Source of the DNA: Neoceratodus forsteri | Lineage: Eukaryota; Chordata; Ceratodontiformes; Ceratodontidae | Length of the DNA stretch: 64,000 bases | Assembly (NCBI GenBank): GCA_016271365.2 | Contig: CM057456.1 | Coordinates: forward strand, 1,396,519,001-1,396,583,000 | Reading direction: 5' to 3' | Part shown: positions 45,775 to 55,489 of the stretch, in pieces | Layout of the letters: every line of letters starts with the position of its first letter | Numbering within the stretch: position 1 is the stretch's first letter | Program-made: the position numbers and the translations under genes | The notes under the pieces: model-generated | Seen by the model: only the letters and a program-made list of their open reading frames with translations | What the model was told of the DNA's origin: nothing | Database searches by the model: none

Positions 45775-45885
45775 CAGACAGTGTGGATGAACAACATATC
45801 CATGTCCCTAGAAATACAGGTTACTCACCTGTAATAGGAGTTCTAGGAATATGGTATATGTTGTTCATCCCTACATTCCTACGAC
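45775..45885 (+). repeat. DIRS internal complementary region
   Basis: The first half, CAGTGTGGATGAACAACATA to CCATGTCCCTAGAAAT, is the reverse complement of the left end of the element (40,158-40,200). The second half, CAGGTTACTCACCTGTAATA to ATGTTGTTCATCC, is the reverse complement of the right end (46,040-46,091). The two halves meet at AGAAATACAGG. In DIRS elements this region templates the joining of the two ends into a circle. Confidence 0.85.
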
Positions 45886-45894
45886 CTCCCTGGC

Positions 45895-46091
45895 TGGCGG
45901 CACTACCTGGCTTCCAGCGGGCTAGATCTGGCATCATGGGGCGGAGCTGAGAGTTTTACCACCTGGGTGGGTGGGAGGAGCCAGCTTGAAGACCTCCCAG
46001 CAAGATTTAAAGCGGCAAGGAACCTGCCAGACAGTGTGGATGAACAACATATACCATTCCTAGGACTCCTGTTACAGGTGAGTAACCTGTA
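45895..46091 (+). repeat. DIRS right inverted terminal repeat
   Basis: It is the inverted copy of the left repeat (GAGAGTTTTACCACC, AGCAAGATTTAAAGCGGC, GACAGTGTGGATGAACAAC), and it extends beyond it through ACAGGTGAGTAACCTGTATT. That extra end is represented in the complementary region, as the DIRS mechanism predicts. Confidence 0.85.
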
Positions 46092-46099
46092 TTTTCTGT

Positions 46100-46960
46100 A
46101 TGTCCATTGTCTTGTAATTCTCCTTCAAGGAATCTCTTTAGCATGACCTAAAACAAGCATTTGTAATTGCCGAATGTTTGTCGTGTGCACTGGTGTCATG
46201 GGGTGGAGGATGTTTGAAAATTGCTTCAGTGAAGTTATTTGTGAGATGGGATCCTAAAAAACATATGTTGAAAATTTTGGGCAAAAATATTTACAAATGG
46301 CCAAGTTAGGCCACTAAGTTGAAAACCTTATTGAAATACACTGATGCCGAAAACCCCACTGAAATACATTGAAGTGCTTACCTCACTTCACAGTTGGGCT
46401 TTGAAGAACGAAGACATGCCTGCAGTCCAAGGTAGATTATGGCGATGGACCTCCGGTGGATAAGTATGGAGTATGGGGGTGTGGGGTCGTGGGTCCTGAG
46501 TGGGAAGGTAGGGGGTTGGGTAATGGTGGAACGGACATTGATGGACAGTTTTCTTTTTTACAGAGAAAAAAACGACGAGGGACAGTTTTCTTTTTTTTCC
46601 AAGGAATTTGCTGAACAGATGAGGACAGTGGGGGTTTGGGCACCCCCAGTATTTGTATAGTGTTTTTTTGGGGGGGGGGGTTACACAGAGGACAACAGTG
46701 GATGGACAGATGGCACTGGGGGACTGGGCACCCCCACTATCTACATACTATTTGGGGTGGGGGAGGTTACACAGTGCACAGCAATGGATGGACAGATGAG
46801 GACACTGGGGGACTGGGCACCCCCAGTGTCTGTATACTGTTTAGGGGAGTGGGGTTACACAGTGGACAATGATGGACGGTTTTCTGTTTGGTTTTTTTTT
46901 TTTAGGATAAAAAAAAAACAAGCATTTGTCAATGGCAAATGTTTGATGTATTGAAAGATG
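46100..46960 (+). repeat. Composite repeat, copy 2 (partial)
   Basis: It lacks the palindromic satellite array but has the G-rich module (ATAAGTATGGAGTATGGGGG and TTCTTTTTTACAG at 46,460-46,562) and a three-unit minisatellite. Words like CAAGCATTTGT.AATTG at 46,152 and CAAGCATTTGTCAATGG at 46,919 frame it as near-direct repeats. It starts directly after the right end of the DIRS element. Confidence 0.6.
46620..46880 (+). repeat. ~89-bp minisatellite, three units
   Basis: GGGCACCCCCA.T.T starts at 46,638, 46,726 and 46,815. Units also share TTACACAG.GGACA and GGATGGACAGATG. It corresponds in position and style to the minisatellite at 39,240-39,680, but the unit sequence is different. Confidence 0.85.
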
Positions 46961-46969
46961 TCCACCTTT

Positions 46970-47805
46970 GTACCTTGTTTATTCCCTTGAGGTACTTGAA
47001 TATCTATCATGTTCCCCCACTCCCTCCCTCCTTTCCTCCAGTAAGTTCCTATTGAGGTCCTTTTAATCTCTCCTGATATGTTCTGTGTTGCAAGCCATGT
47101 ACCATCTTGGTTGCCTTTCTGCGGACTGCCTCCACCCTGTCAATGTCCTTGCACATTTGCAGTCACCAGATCTGCACACAGTACTGTAGGTGAGGCCTCA
47201 CTAGTTTATACACTGGCATCACCACCATGTGCCTTTTGCTAGTGATACCTCTGCCTATGCACCCCAGCATGCCACTGGCCTTCCTTGCAACATTTGTGCT
47301 CTGCTTTGACACCTTTTGGTCATCAGAACTGATAACTCCTAGGTTCCTTTCTTCCTTGATGATCATCAGCACCTCCACCCCATCCTGTAACGCTCCACAG
47401 GTGTCCCTCTTCTCAGGTGCATTATTTGGGCTTCTTTGCATTGAACCTCAGTTGCCGCTCCTCAGACCATTTTTCAAGCCTCTCCATGTCCCTGCTAATT
47501 TTCTCTACCCCTTCTGGAGTATTCACTCAATGTCTGTAATGAAGACATTGAACAGGACTGGTCCCAGGACTTATGCCTGAGGTACCTCGCTGGTCACCCC
47601 CTCTCCCTGGATTGGATCCCATTACCACCACCCATCTGCATCCTGTCCATCAGCCAGTTTCTAACCCAGTTTATCAACTTGTGCCCCATTGCCAGACTAC
47701 TCATCTTGTTAATCAGCCTTCTGTGTTGGGTGTTGTCGAAGGCTTTGCGAAAATCAAGGTAGGTGACATCAAACGTCCCTCCCTGATTTACTTCCTCAAT
47801 GAGGC
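46970..47805 (-). mobile_element. CR1 LINE fragment, minus strand
   Basis: From low coordinates it reads the 3' ORF2 end, then LVRPHLQYCVQIW and ARKASGMLGCIGRGITSKR (47,163-47,441). Upstream lies decayed RT with a YLDFRKAFD-like stretch at about 47,745. It lies between composite repeat copies 2 and 3 and may have been inserted in their array. Frameshifts and stops are frequent. Confidence 0.85.
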
Positions 47806-47809
47806 ATTA

Positions 47810-49460
47810 GGGTTTTCAACCCTAACGCCCCACCCTGCAGAGACTAAAAGGCATTGGGGGTGTCCCTTTGGGTCATCAGCCGTAACGCTCACACCATTCC
47901 ACCTCCACCTTGCAGACAATAACAGACGTTGTGGTGTGCCTTGAGGTTTTCGGCCCTAATGTTCACCGCATTCCATAATGAAATAAGCTGAGATGGGTGC
48001 AGTATAGAAGAATGGGGTGAACATTTGGGTCAAAGACTCCAAGGCACACTCCCATGATTGTCACTGGCTGCAGGGTGGGGGTGGAATGGTGTGAGCATTA
48101 TGGCTGACGACCCTAAGGCACACACCTTATGCCTGTCAGTCTCTACAGGGTGGGGGAGGGCGCATTACAGTTGGAAACCCTAACGCCCCAGATGTTGTTT
48201 GGCATTTACGCTCCAAATTTTCAACATAGGCTTTTTGGGACACCACTTCATGAACAGTGCCACTATCATTTCATTACTCAATCCCAAAAGGTGATTTCGC
48301 GCAGCAACTGCACCATTCGGCGCCACAGGTGCTAAAACACATTTTGGGCAGGATGTGAAAAATGACTTTTGTGCTGTTTATGAGGAGGTGTGAAAAAAAT
48401 GGCAGTGTTGAAAATCTGGAGTGAAAATATGACAAATTGGCAAAGTTACGAGCGTGCATAGAAACTGTGCAACGCACACCCGTAACACGGTAATTTTTTG
48501 GAATTTTTCACCATATTTTCAAAATTGGCTTTTTGGGATCTCTCCTCATGAACAGTGGCACTGTGATTTTGTTTCTCCATCCCAAAAGTTGATTTCACAC
48601 TGCGACAGCGCCATTCTACGCAGTTGGTGCGAAAACACATTTCAAGCATGATGTGAAAAATGACAGCTGTACTCTTCATAAGGAGGTGTGAAAAAATGGC
48701 AATATTGAAAATCTGGAGTGAAAATATTAAAAATTCGCGAAGTTACGAGCGTGCGTAGAAAATGTGCAACGCATGCTCATAATGCAGTCATTTTTGAGAA
48801 TTTTTTCACCAGATTTGGAACATGGGATTTTTGGGACCCAACCTCATGAACAGTGGCACTGTCATTCTATTACTCTGTCCCAAAAGGTGATTCCGCGCAG
48901 CAACCGTGAAATCACCTTTCAGGACCAAGGAACGAAATGACAGCAACATGTTCATGAGGTGGGGTCCCAAGAACCCCATGTTGAAAATTTGAGGCCAAAA
49001 TTCCTAAAAATGGCTGAGATATCAACATGAGTTGAAACCCCCATTGACTCCCATTATACGGCTTACCTTTCATTCTTTCAGTTTGCCAGTCAGATTTGAA
49101 GAGTGCAGACATGTACCGCTCTGCAGAAGATCGTGTCCGCCAACCTCGGTGGGTAAGTATGGGGTGCGGGGAGGTGGGTGTGCACAGGGAAGGTCAGGAT
49201 GGGGGAAAGGGACGGGGGAGACAATGAGGGACGGTTTTCATTTTTACAGGTAAAAAAAAGACTGCGAGGGAAGGTTTTCTTCATTTACAGGTAAAACAAA
49301 TATATATAAATTTAGGCACACTGGGGTGGGCTCCCAGTGTGCCACAATAGTGGTGGGGAATGGGGATGCCGACACGGGGATTGGGCACCCCAGGGTTGGT
49401 TAGGGATATAGACAGGTTGGGGGGGCACATCCGACATCGGGAGTGGGCATGCCGGTGTCA
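47810..49460 (+). repeat. Composite repeat, copy 3
   Basis: The order matches copy 1. The 5' module contains CACCCTGCAGAGAC, TTGGGTCAT and GGGGTGAAC (47,810-48,190). Palindromic ~300-base units follow (48,200-48,990). The G-rich module has GGTAAGTATGGGGTGCGGGG and CATTTTTACAGG (49,150-49,252). A short GC-rich end has TGGGGTGGGCTCCCAGTGTG (49,322 on). Wording and spacing agree over the whole length, so copies 1 and 3 come from one ancestral unit. Confidence 0.75.
48200..48990 (+). repeat. Palindromic ~300-bp satellite units in copy 3
   Basis: GTTGAAAATC (48,407) and ATTGAAAATC (48,704) are 297 bases apart, the same period as in copy 1. Each is followed by its inverted partner and CTCATGAACAGTG. 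About two and a half units are present. Confidence 0.8.
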
Positions 49461-49904
49461 GAAAGGGAAAGGGGAAATTGTTTAACCAGGAAAGACGCAC
49501 TAAGCCGCAGCTGAAGGGCTCGCATTTCAAAGAACAGAGCCGCGTGCAGCATTGGCTCTATCTTTTAAAATGTTTGCCGAGACGAGCCCCATCAGCAAAC
49601 CAGTGTCATCAGGACAGTGCCTGCTGATTTGCCGGCCACAGACCGGCCCCTGCAGCACTGTTTGCCATTGGGCTGGCACCCCTCACACCTCTCTCTAGCA
49701 ACTTTCATATCAACATGTTCATCTGCACTTGCGCATATGACGAACATAAAAGTGTTAATATGGTTTTTGTTTGTACTAGACTATCAGTTTCTTTATTAAA
49801 TCTGAAATAGAATTCAACAATGATATAAAATAATGTATGAGGAAGGGTTGTACACTCACCCTCTGTGTACTGCACAGGGCTGTGTGCTGCACTGCATGGC
49901 TCTC
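49461..49904. other. Unassigned spacer
   Basis: No gene or repeat is recognised between the composite repeat and the foldback array. Confidence 0.4.
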
Positions 49905-49924
49905 CTCTCTATCTGTGTGATTTA

Positions 49925-50075
49925 AGCAATAAACCATGACAGTGTGTGAGTTATGTTGGGATTTGCCCACAACTGGTGTGGTTTGGCCACGAGGCTGCAG
50001 GCTAAGTGGTCAAACCAGGTCAACCATGGATAAATCCCAGCATAACCCACACCCTGGAGTGGTTTATTCCGATTA
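49925..50075 (+). repeat. Main hairpin of foldback copy B
   Basis: Paired segments are AATAAACC (49,928-49,935) with GGTTTATT (50,061-50,068), GAGTTATGTTGGGATTT with AAATCCCAGCATAACCC, and GGTTTGGCCAC with GTGGTCAAACC around the apex GAGGCTGCAGGCTAA. Bulges are conserved in position relative to copy C. Confidence 0.8.
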
Positions 50076-50892
50076 TACAATGTGCTGAAAAAAATGTAAA
50101 AAACAAATGTTTGCTTTACTGTTTTTAACTTTTTCCATTGATTTGTTTAGTAATATCCTTTCTCTGTGTCAAATAGTGCCTTGTTGCTAGGCAGATTGTG
50201 TCTTGTTGTGAGAAAGCTTATGAATGACCTGATGACTCACCGCAACCCCCCCCCCCCAAGTAACTTGGCCAGAGAGAGACAATGTTTGTTGTATTTTTTT
50301 TTCCCCCAAGACAGATTGCTGCAGTTTCAGTTGCTGTTTCTAGTTTTTTTAGTGTAAGGAGCATCCTACCTGCCAATGTGACAGTCCGTGTGCTACGAGT
50401 GCTTGGGGGCTGCCGTTGAGTTTTTGGTTCCGGGTTCGCAGTGAGGACTACATAACGGCCTGACTCAGGAGTTTCTGTTTTAAATTTTTTTTTTTTTTTT
50501 ATGGTATGGAAACTGGAGACCATGTTTGAACACCTCAGGGTATGGTGGATGTGGCAGGCAGCCGATCACAGACACGGAGTCAGCAGCAGGTGGAAAAAAA
50601 ATTGTTGAGACGTTCATGAAGCTGTGGAGCACCTACTTGAAGATCCATTACAGGACAGAGACTTGCAATGGAGGGTAGAGGCAGTGACTGTCCAAGGAGG
50701 AATCGTCACTAGAACTGAGGCCGAAGGGAGCAACAATCACGAGTGAATGTATTTTTAATTTTTATGCTTTTCCAGCAAGTTATTTCGGGAGTGTACAGAA
50801 CAGCAGTGCATTGCTTAATTACAGGTTTCATGACAGTGGTTAGCGGTGACCCAGTATGGCGGTTTGGAGTGATTTAAAAGGGGGCAAGATGA

Positions 50893-50959
50893 GGCTGACT
50901 GGCACCTTTTCCCGTGGGTTATGCCAGAATTTACCATGGCTGAAGGGTGCCAGTTAGCC
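50893..50959 (+). repeat. Second hairpin of unit B with adjacent CCAAT
   Basis: GGCTGACTGGCACC (50,893-50,906) pairs with GGTGCCAGTTAGCC (50,946-50,959) with one mismatch. AGCCAATCAGG at 50,956-50,966 overlaps the right arm edge and fits an NF-Y (CCAAT) box. Confidence 0.75.
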
Positions 50960-50977
50960 AATCAGGTTTCAGGATTT

Positions 50978-51165
50978 TGGGACCCCATTGTATAATTAAG
51001 CAATAATGCACGACAGGGTGTGGTATATCATGGGATATCGTCACGCCTCAGGTGGTTGGGCACGAGGCTGCAGGCTGAGTGCGTCCAACGACCCGAGAAG
51101 TGACGATATTACATGATATACCACACCCTGGAGTGCATTATTGCTATTATGAACAGGGTCAAAAG
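50978..51165 (+). repeat. Main hairpin of foldback copy C
   Basis: AATAATGCAC (51,002-51,011) pairs with GTGCATTATT (51,133-51,142), GGTGTGGTATATCATG pairs with CATGATATACCACACC, GATATCGTCAC pairs with GTGACGATATT with one mismatch, and GGTTGGGCAC pairs with GTGCGTCCAACGACC with bulges. The apex GAGGCTGCAGGCTGA matches copy B. Symmetry extends outward into GACCCC.TTGTATAAT and ATTATGAACAGGGTC. Confidence 0.8.
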
Positions 51166-51929
51166 TTTTTCACTGTAAAAAAACAAAAAATTTTAAAAAC
51201 TCTTGAAAATGCATGTTTTCGGATGTTGGAAGAGTATCTTTTAACAAAATAGTTCCTGGAGGGTTCTTGGCAGCAGGTGGCACTGTTGTAAATGGTCTGG
51301 ATAATCTTTGTCAGGCTGCCAGCACTACTGTGTTTGACACAGTTTTACTGTCGACTTCCTGTTGATTCTTGGTTGTTAGTTGTTTCTGGAACAGTGAATT
51401 ATTTTTTTTTTTAAACAAATTCAGCGTGGTTGCCAGTGCTTTAGTGTGGTCTGTGTTTTTTATTTCGGGGGGGGGGGTCACTTGAGTGGTGGGATTGATT
51501 TGTGGCATGAGGAAGCAGGACGACGTCTGCGTGTGTGAGTACCGTTTGAGTGTCAGTATTTAGCTTGGTTGTAGTAGTAGAGGAAGTAAGTACTGTAATT
51601 TTTTAAACGCTACTGCATTTGGTAAATGGGCGGCGGAGCGTGCGCCTCTGAAAGGAGCAAGCGACAGAGAGAGAGGAGATCGTAAACTCTCACACAGTAG
51701 CGCTTTGTTGAAAAGAAGCTGTCTTTTAAAAGTGGGTTGAGTTGTAGCACTAAATTTTGGCAGCAGGATTACAGGGATGTTGGCAGGGAAATGAAGAGAT
51801 GGCAAGTGGATGTTTTGGTATTTTTTGAAGATGCATTTGATCTTTGTTTCTGGCAACAGCTTGCATTGTGCTGCTTTCTCTCATGGGCACAGCTGTAAGG
51901 AACACTGCACTGAAAGCAAGGAGGCTGGT

Positions 51930-52004
51930 GGCCGGAGCTTTTTTGAAGCCGTGATGATGAAGCCCGATATCATCACGGCTTCAAAGAGCTCTCGGCCAAT
52001 CAGA
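51930..52004 (+). repeat. Second hairpin of unit C with adjacent CCAAT
   Basis: TTTGAAGCCGTGATGAT (51,942-51,958) pairs perfectly over 17 bases with ATCATCACGGCTTCAAA (51,969-51,985). Pairing continues outward as GGCCG.GAGCT with AGAGCTCTCGGCC. GGCCAATCAGA (51,994-52,004) follows, at the same place as the CCAAT motif in unit B. Confidence 0.8.
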
Positions 52005-52189
52005 TTCCTGCATTTACGATCCCTCGTTCATAATTATTATTAGCAAATGAGTAAGAAAAAACAAAACATTTTATTGTTCAAATGTGATCATAGGACAGTG
52101 AGTTATTCCAGCACAAGTCAGAAATACATAACTTTTTGAACCGCATTAATCAGTTTTAATTTTAAAAATCAACTAAGCCATTTTATAAC

Positions 52190-53120
52190 CGTAATAAGGC
52201 ACTTTAGGGTGTGTGCACTTGTGGGATAATGGCACTTTTTGGGGGCAAGTGGCATATGGCTTCATCACATAGCTTACTTCCTGAGGCATGCTATTACAGT
52301 ATATGCCGCTTGTAACGGACTGATTTGACAACCGTCAATCTGTCCATTATATGCGGCGTCCGTTACATCAATATCCCCACATAATATCAAAAAGCACACA
52401 AGCACATAAAAAGAATTCTGACCAGGACCAGGAATGATGCGCAAACACGGGCATTGCAGAGCAGACGGCTGACCCCCGTAGTCACAAACAGCAAGAGCAA
52501 GCAAAGCGCTAGGTTTACAGGCTGCACTTCCATGCTGACGGGTATTGATTGGCTAGTTATCATTTGGGACTCAATCCCCACTGCAGCTAGGGCCCGCCAG
52601 CTTGCCCGTTACAGTAGTTCCTGGGCTAGCTATTATGGTATACTGTGCTGTTTAAGTGTTTTTCTTTTTTTTTAACACCGACTGTGTCTCTCACTTTTCG
52701 ATCGCCCTGAGATACACTACAAGCACTCTATTTTGCCTTGAACCTGCACATAGATTTTCTTTTTTGGATATCAGCTGGTATGTAGGCTAGTTACAGCACA
52801 TTTCTGTGATCATGCTAAATGTAACTAGCTTGCATCGCAGCCAATGTCTAAGCCGAGAGAGACAGAGAGTGAGAAAGCCGGTTGTGGGCTTGTTCAAAAG
52901 CATCATTGGTTTAACAAATTGGACGGTACTGCAGGAATTAAAGGTCCGCTTTAACAGACAATTATAACATAGCCAGAATAGCAAATGGCTTTTGACATGG
53001 GCTAAACGTCCGTTAGAAGCGGAAGTCCATTACATCAGGAGCCGATATAAGTGGCATATACTGTACTTCAAAATAATGCACACCTTGTCATGCCATATTG
53101 TTTATTATGAAGTGGGTCAC
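52190..53120 (+). mobile_element. Foldback hairpin split by a Tigger-like insertion
   Basis: The left arm GTAATAAGGCACTTTAGGGT (52,191 on) and right arm CACACCTTGTCATGCCATAT (53,080-53,100) pair loosely, for example GGCA...GGTGTG with CACACC...TGCC. They sit on either side of the 767-base insertion at 52,297-53,063. The right flank TTATTATGAAGTGGGTC resembles the right flank of copy C. Degeneracy makes this copy less certain than B and C. Confidence 0.5.
52297..53063. mobile_element. Non-autonomous Tigger-like DNA transposon
   Basis: The left end CAGTATATGCCGCTTGTAAC and the reverse complement of the right end CAGTATATGCCACTTATATC form terminal inverted repeats. Both are flanked by TA (52,295-52,296 and 53,064-53,065), the target duplication of Tc1/mariner-type transposons. 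CAGT-starting ends with repeated CTTATAACGGA-like words are typical of pogo/Tigger. The 767-base interior has no transposase; the frame at 52,454-52,675 has no known domain. It would depend on a transposase made elsewhere. Confidence 0.75.
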
Positions 53121-53148
53121 GAAATTCCAACAACCTAATTGGGTGAGT

Positions 53149-53208
53149 CCTTTTCTTACCTGTGATTAAAATCCACAAAATGAACGGGTAAGAAAAAGTG
53201 CCAGCCAA
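53149..53208 (+). repeat. Second-type hairpin with CCAAC
   Basis: CCTTTTCTTACC (53,149-53,160) pairs with GGGTAAGAAAAAG (53,186-53,198), and GTGCCAGCCAACCGG follows. The arrangement copies the hairpin-CCAAT pairs of units B and C with a different stem sequence and a one-base change in the CCAAT word. Confidence 0.55.
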
Positions 53209-53779
53209 CCGGTTGTTTCACCTGTTGCAGATCCGTCCACCTGTACATTTCAGCAATTGGGCTGAAGCTGAGGTCGGGTTAGAAGGGTTTAAGCCCAGCA
53301 AAATGTCCTTTTTTTTTTTTTTTTTTTTTTTAAACAACTTGGCATCTGTCATGTGAATTGGACCCGGGCATTGGCTGGGTGACAGGTGCAAGTGGCAGCT
53401 CGAACAGCAGTTTCATGTGGGCAGGACAAAGTGAGTGGCGGCTTGAGCAGTACAAAAAATGTTTAAACCAGAAAATTATCATGCACTGCTCACCACTACG
53501 CCAAACATTAATACTGCTCTCTACCAGCTTCTTTATAGTAAAAAAAAATTAACCCTTTGTCAGTACTGACCCACCTGCTCCTGACAGTGAGCTACTTGAA
53601 TGTGCTATTCGGAGAGAGACACTTAATCCAAACAAGCAGCTTCAATACAAAGTAATTAAAACATAGCTACTTGCTGCCCACAGCCAAACAGTGATAGGAC
53701 TGTTATTATATGTTACTACACAATACAGAAAAGAAACATTTTAAAATATTTTGTTTTACTTTTCTATTACTACACCTAT

Positions 53780-53950
53780 GGACCCAGTTCATAATAGCAT
53801 TAGTATGCTTCAAGGTGTGGCATATCATGGGATAGTGCCACTTCTCAGGTGCATGAGACACTTAGACTGCCTCTGGCCTTGTGTCTCACAATGCACTTCA
53901 GGCATGACAATATCCTGTGATATACCACACATTTTGTGTATTATTGTTTA
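53780..53950 (-). mobile_element. Foldback hairpin, copy E
   Basis: GGTGTGGCATATCATGGGAT (53,814 on) pairs with ATATCCTGTGATATACCACA (to 53,928). The inner stem GAGACAC (53,855-53,861) pairs with GTGTCTC (53,881-53,887). The apex TTAGACTGCCTCTGG is a diverged reverse complement of the GAGGCTGCAGGCTGA apex of copies B and C, so this copy is inverted. The left flank GGACCC.GTTCATAAT is shared with the family. Confidence 0.7.
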
Positions 53951-54564
53951 AATAAAGCACCTCAGGAAATTACCTGTAAATCTCTGTGAACTTCTACATT
54001 CTGCTTTGCAAATAATTGAAAAGGGTAGGAGGATCAACCTAGTGGGTCCCACAGAAAAATATTTTTATAGGGGTTGGTTACACACAGAGGTGTTAAACCC
54101 TAGGAGGATGGGAAGCCGGGGTGGTAGTGATGGGTGGTGAGAGGGTGTTGATGGTGGGCCTTGAGTCAGCACTCACAGTGGATCCTGGTCAGCAATGTTG
54201 TTGTACCTGTGGTAGGGCATGCTCTCAGTAATACTGCGCTGTGTTGATGATGGCAAACTGCTTCAGAGGAGAGAGGAATGAGGCAAACAGTAATAGAAAA
54301 TGTTGATTCTAAATCATTAAAGGAGGGACTGTTCAGTAGGGAAACAGTAAGGAAACTCACTTACCATGCTGAGGACTCAAATTCATGTCCCAAGCCTGGG
54401 TATTCACACATCAGGAGGCCAAGACAGCTCTTAGAATTCAGGTCAGTTGCCCCTGATCTTAGGGTGGGTTGGAGTTCCTGCCAGTGCACAGATGACCTTG
54501 TGGTGTTGCAGAGGGAATGTAGCCCAGTGGGCAGAAATACATGCTCCAGAGTCCTGTCCTGCCT
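53951..54564. other. Unassigned spacer
   Basis: No gene or repeat is recognised. Frames on both strands are short and overlap. Confidence 0.4.
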
Positions 54565-55040
54565 CAGACATTTATTTATTTATTTGCTTTTGGTAACCGG
54601 GTAAGCACACTAGACAGCTAGTGCCTATTTTCAGGTGTGACCCGGGAGAATTACAAGGTATCCATGAGACAAATACATAGTCAACATTACAAACCAGAGC
54701 AACATGCTCCAACAGTGGGTAAAAAACTGCGTAAGGTACATACAGGCTCAGAGAAGCATCATAAGAGTAAAACAACAAGACATGATCAGGGATTTTAAAG
54801 CAATAGTACACAGCATAGGAATTAGAATAAATGCACCAACAGTGGGTAACACAGCATAGGGTATATACAGGCTCAAGAGGCATCGTTGGGGGGGGGGGTA
54901 TAAGACAAGAAGACATTCCCTAGGCATTTAGAGAAACAGTACATAGCATAGACATTAGAATAAATGCATCACAAAAATAGAGGGGCAGTAAGTGCCTAGC
55001 TGGGGTACCGTTGAGGGTAGGAGGGCTGTGGGACTGGGCA

Positions 55041-55489
55041 TTAAGTGGCACACAGGCAAGTTGCAGCAGCTTTTAGGAAGTTCCAGAGGGAAGTTTTGAA
55101 GGTGGGATGGGAGGGGAGGCACGAACTTGTGCCGGAAGGGAGCTCCACAATTTTGGCGCCTAGGTGAGCATACAGTCGCCTGTGAGGTCGGGTCTTAGGG
55201 ACTAGGCGAGTCTGGGATACACAAGACCTGAGGTGGTAGATGGGGGAGGTGTGTTTCAGGGGAAGGGCGAGTGAAGCAAGAGTGGCCATGCGAACTATAT
55301 TATCAACGAAGTTTCCAAGGATGTAGGTCCGGTGTTTTTCAGGGGAGAGCCATTCCAAGCGAGAGTAGAGCGTACATCAGTTTGTGAGACTGGGAGCCGT
55401 GAGTGCGAATCAGCAGATGATGTTGTTGTACGTGGTGTCCCACTTTGCGAGGCTTGAGGATGGGACAGGAGCAAAGGCAACGAGACCAT
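55041..55489 (-). pseudogene. C-terminal ORF2 region of the LINE
   Basis: Two overlapping frames hold WNGSPLKNTGPTSLETSLII and ARMATLASLALPL, then PIYHLRSCVSQTRLV, AKIVELPSGTSSCLP and FKTSLWNFLKAAATC. This pattern of 'IYNLR....TR', 'W..LP' and 'FK..L' is the usual tail of Jockey-group ORF2. It lies 3' of the RT with one frameshift. Confidence 0.65.

Larger units (their letters stand above)
40158..46091 (+). mobile_element. DIRS retrotransposon, structurally complete
   Basis: The 5.9-kb element has a left inverted terminal repeat, a gag-like ORF, an RT/RNase H/methyltransferase-like ORF, a tyrosine recombinase, an internal complementary region and a right inverted terminal repeat, the exact DIRS order. 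DIRS elements make a circular DNA intermediate through the complementary region and integrate it with the recombinase, leaving no usual target duplication. The terminal word ATTT is shared by both ends. Gag, the start of RT and the recombinase carry single-base shifts or stops, so the copy is probably inactive although most of its RT-RH ORF is intact. Confidence 0.9.
49905..52040 (+). mobile_element. Tandem pair of foldback elements (copies B and C)
   Basis: Two head-to-tail units of about 1,050-1,075 bases occur. Each has a long hairpin (49,905-50,085; 50,978-51,165), an A/T-rich body with T-runs, a second hairpin (50,893-50,959; 51,930-51,995) and a CCAAT motif, then a spacer with an inverted ATTATACAATG or ATTATGAAC edge. 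The main hairpins share the apex CACGAGGCTGCAGGCT and the word CACACCCTGGAGTG, but their stems differ in sequence while pairing within each copy. No protein is encoded. I do not recognise the family. Confidence 0.7.
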
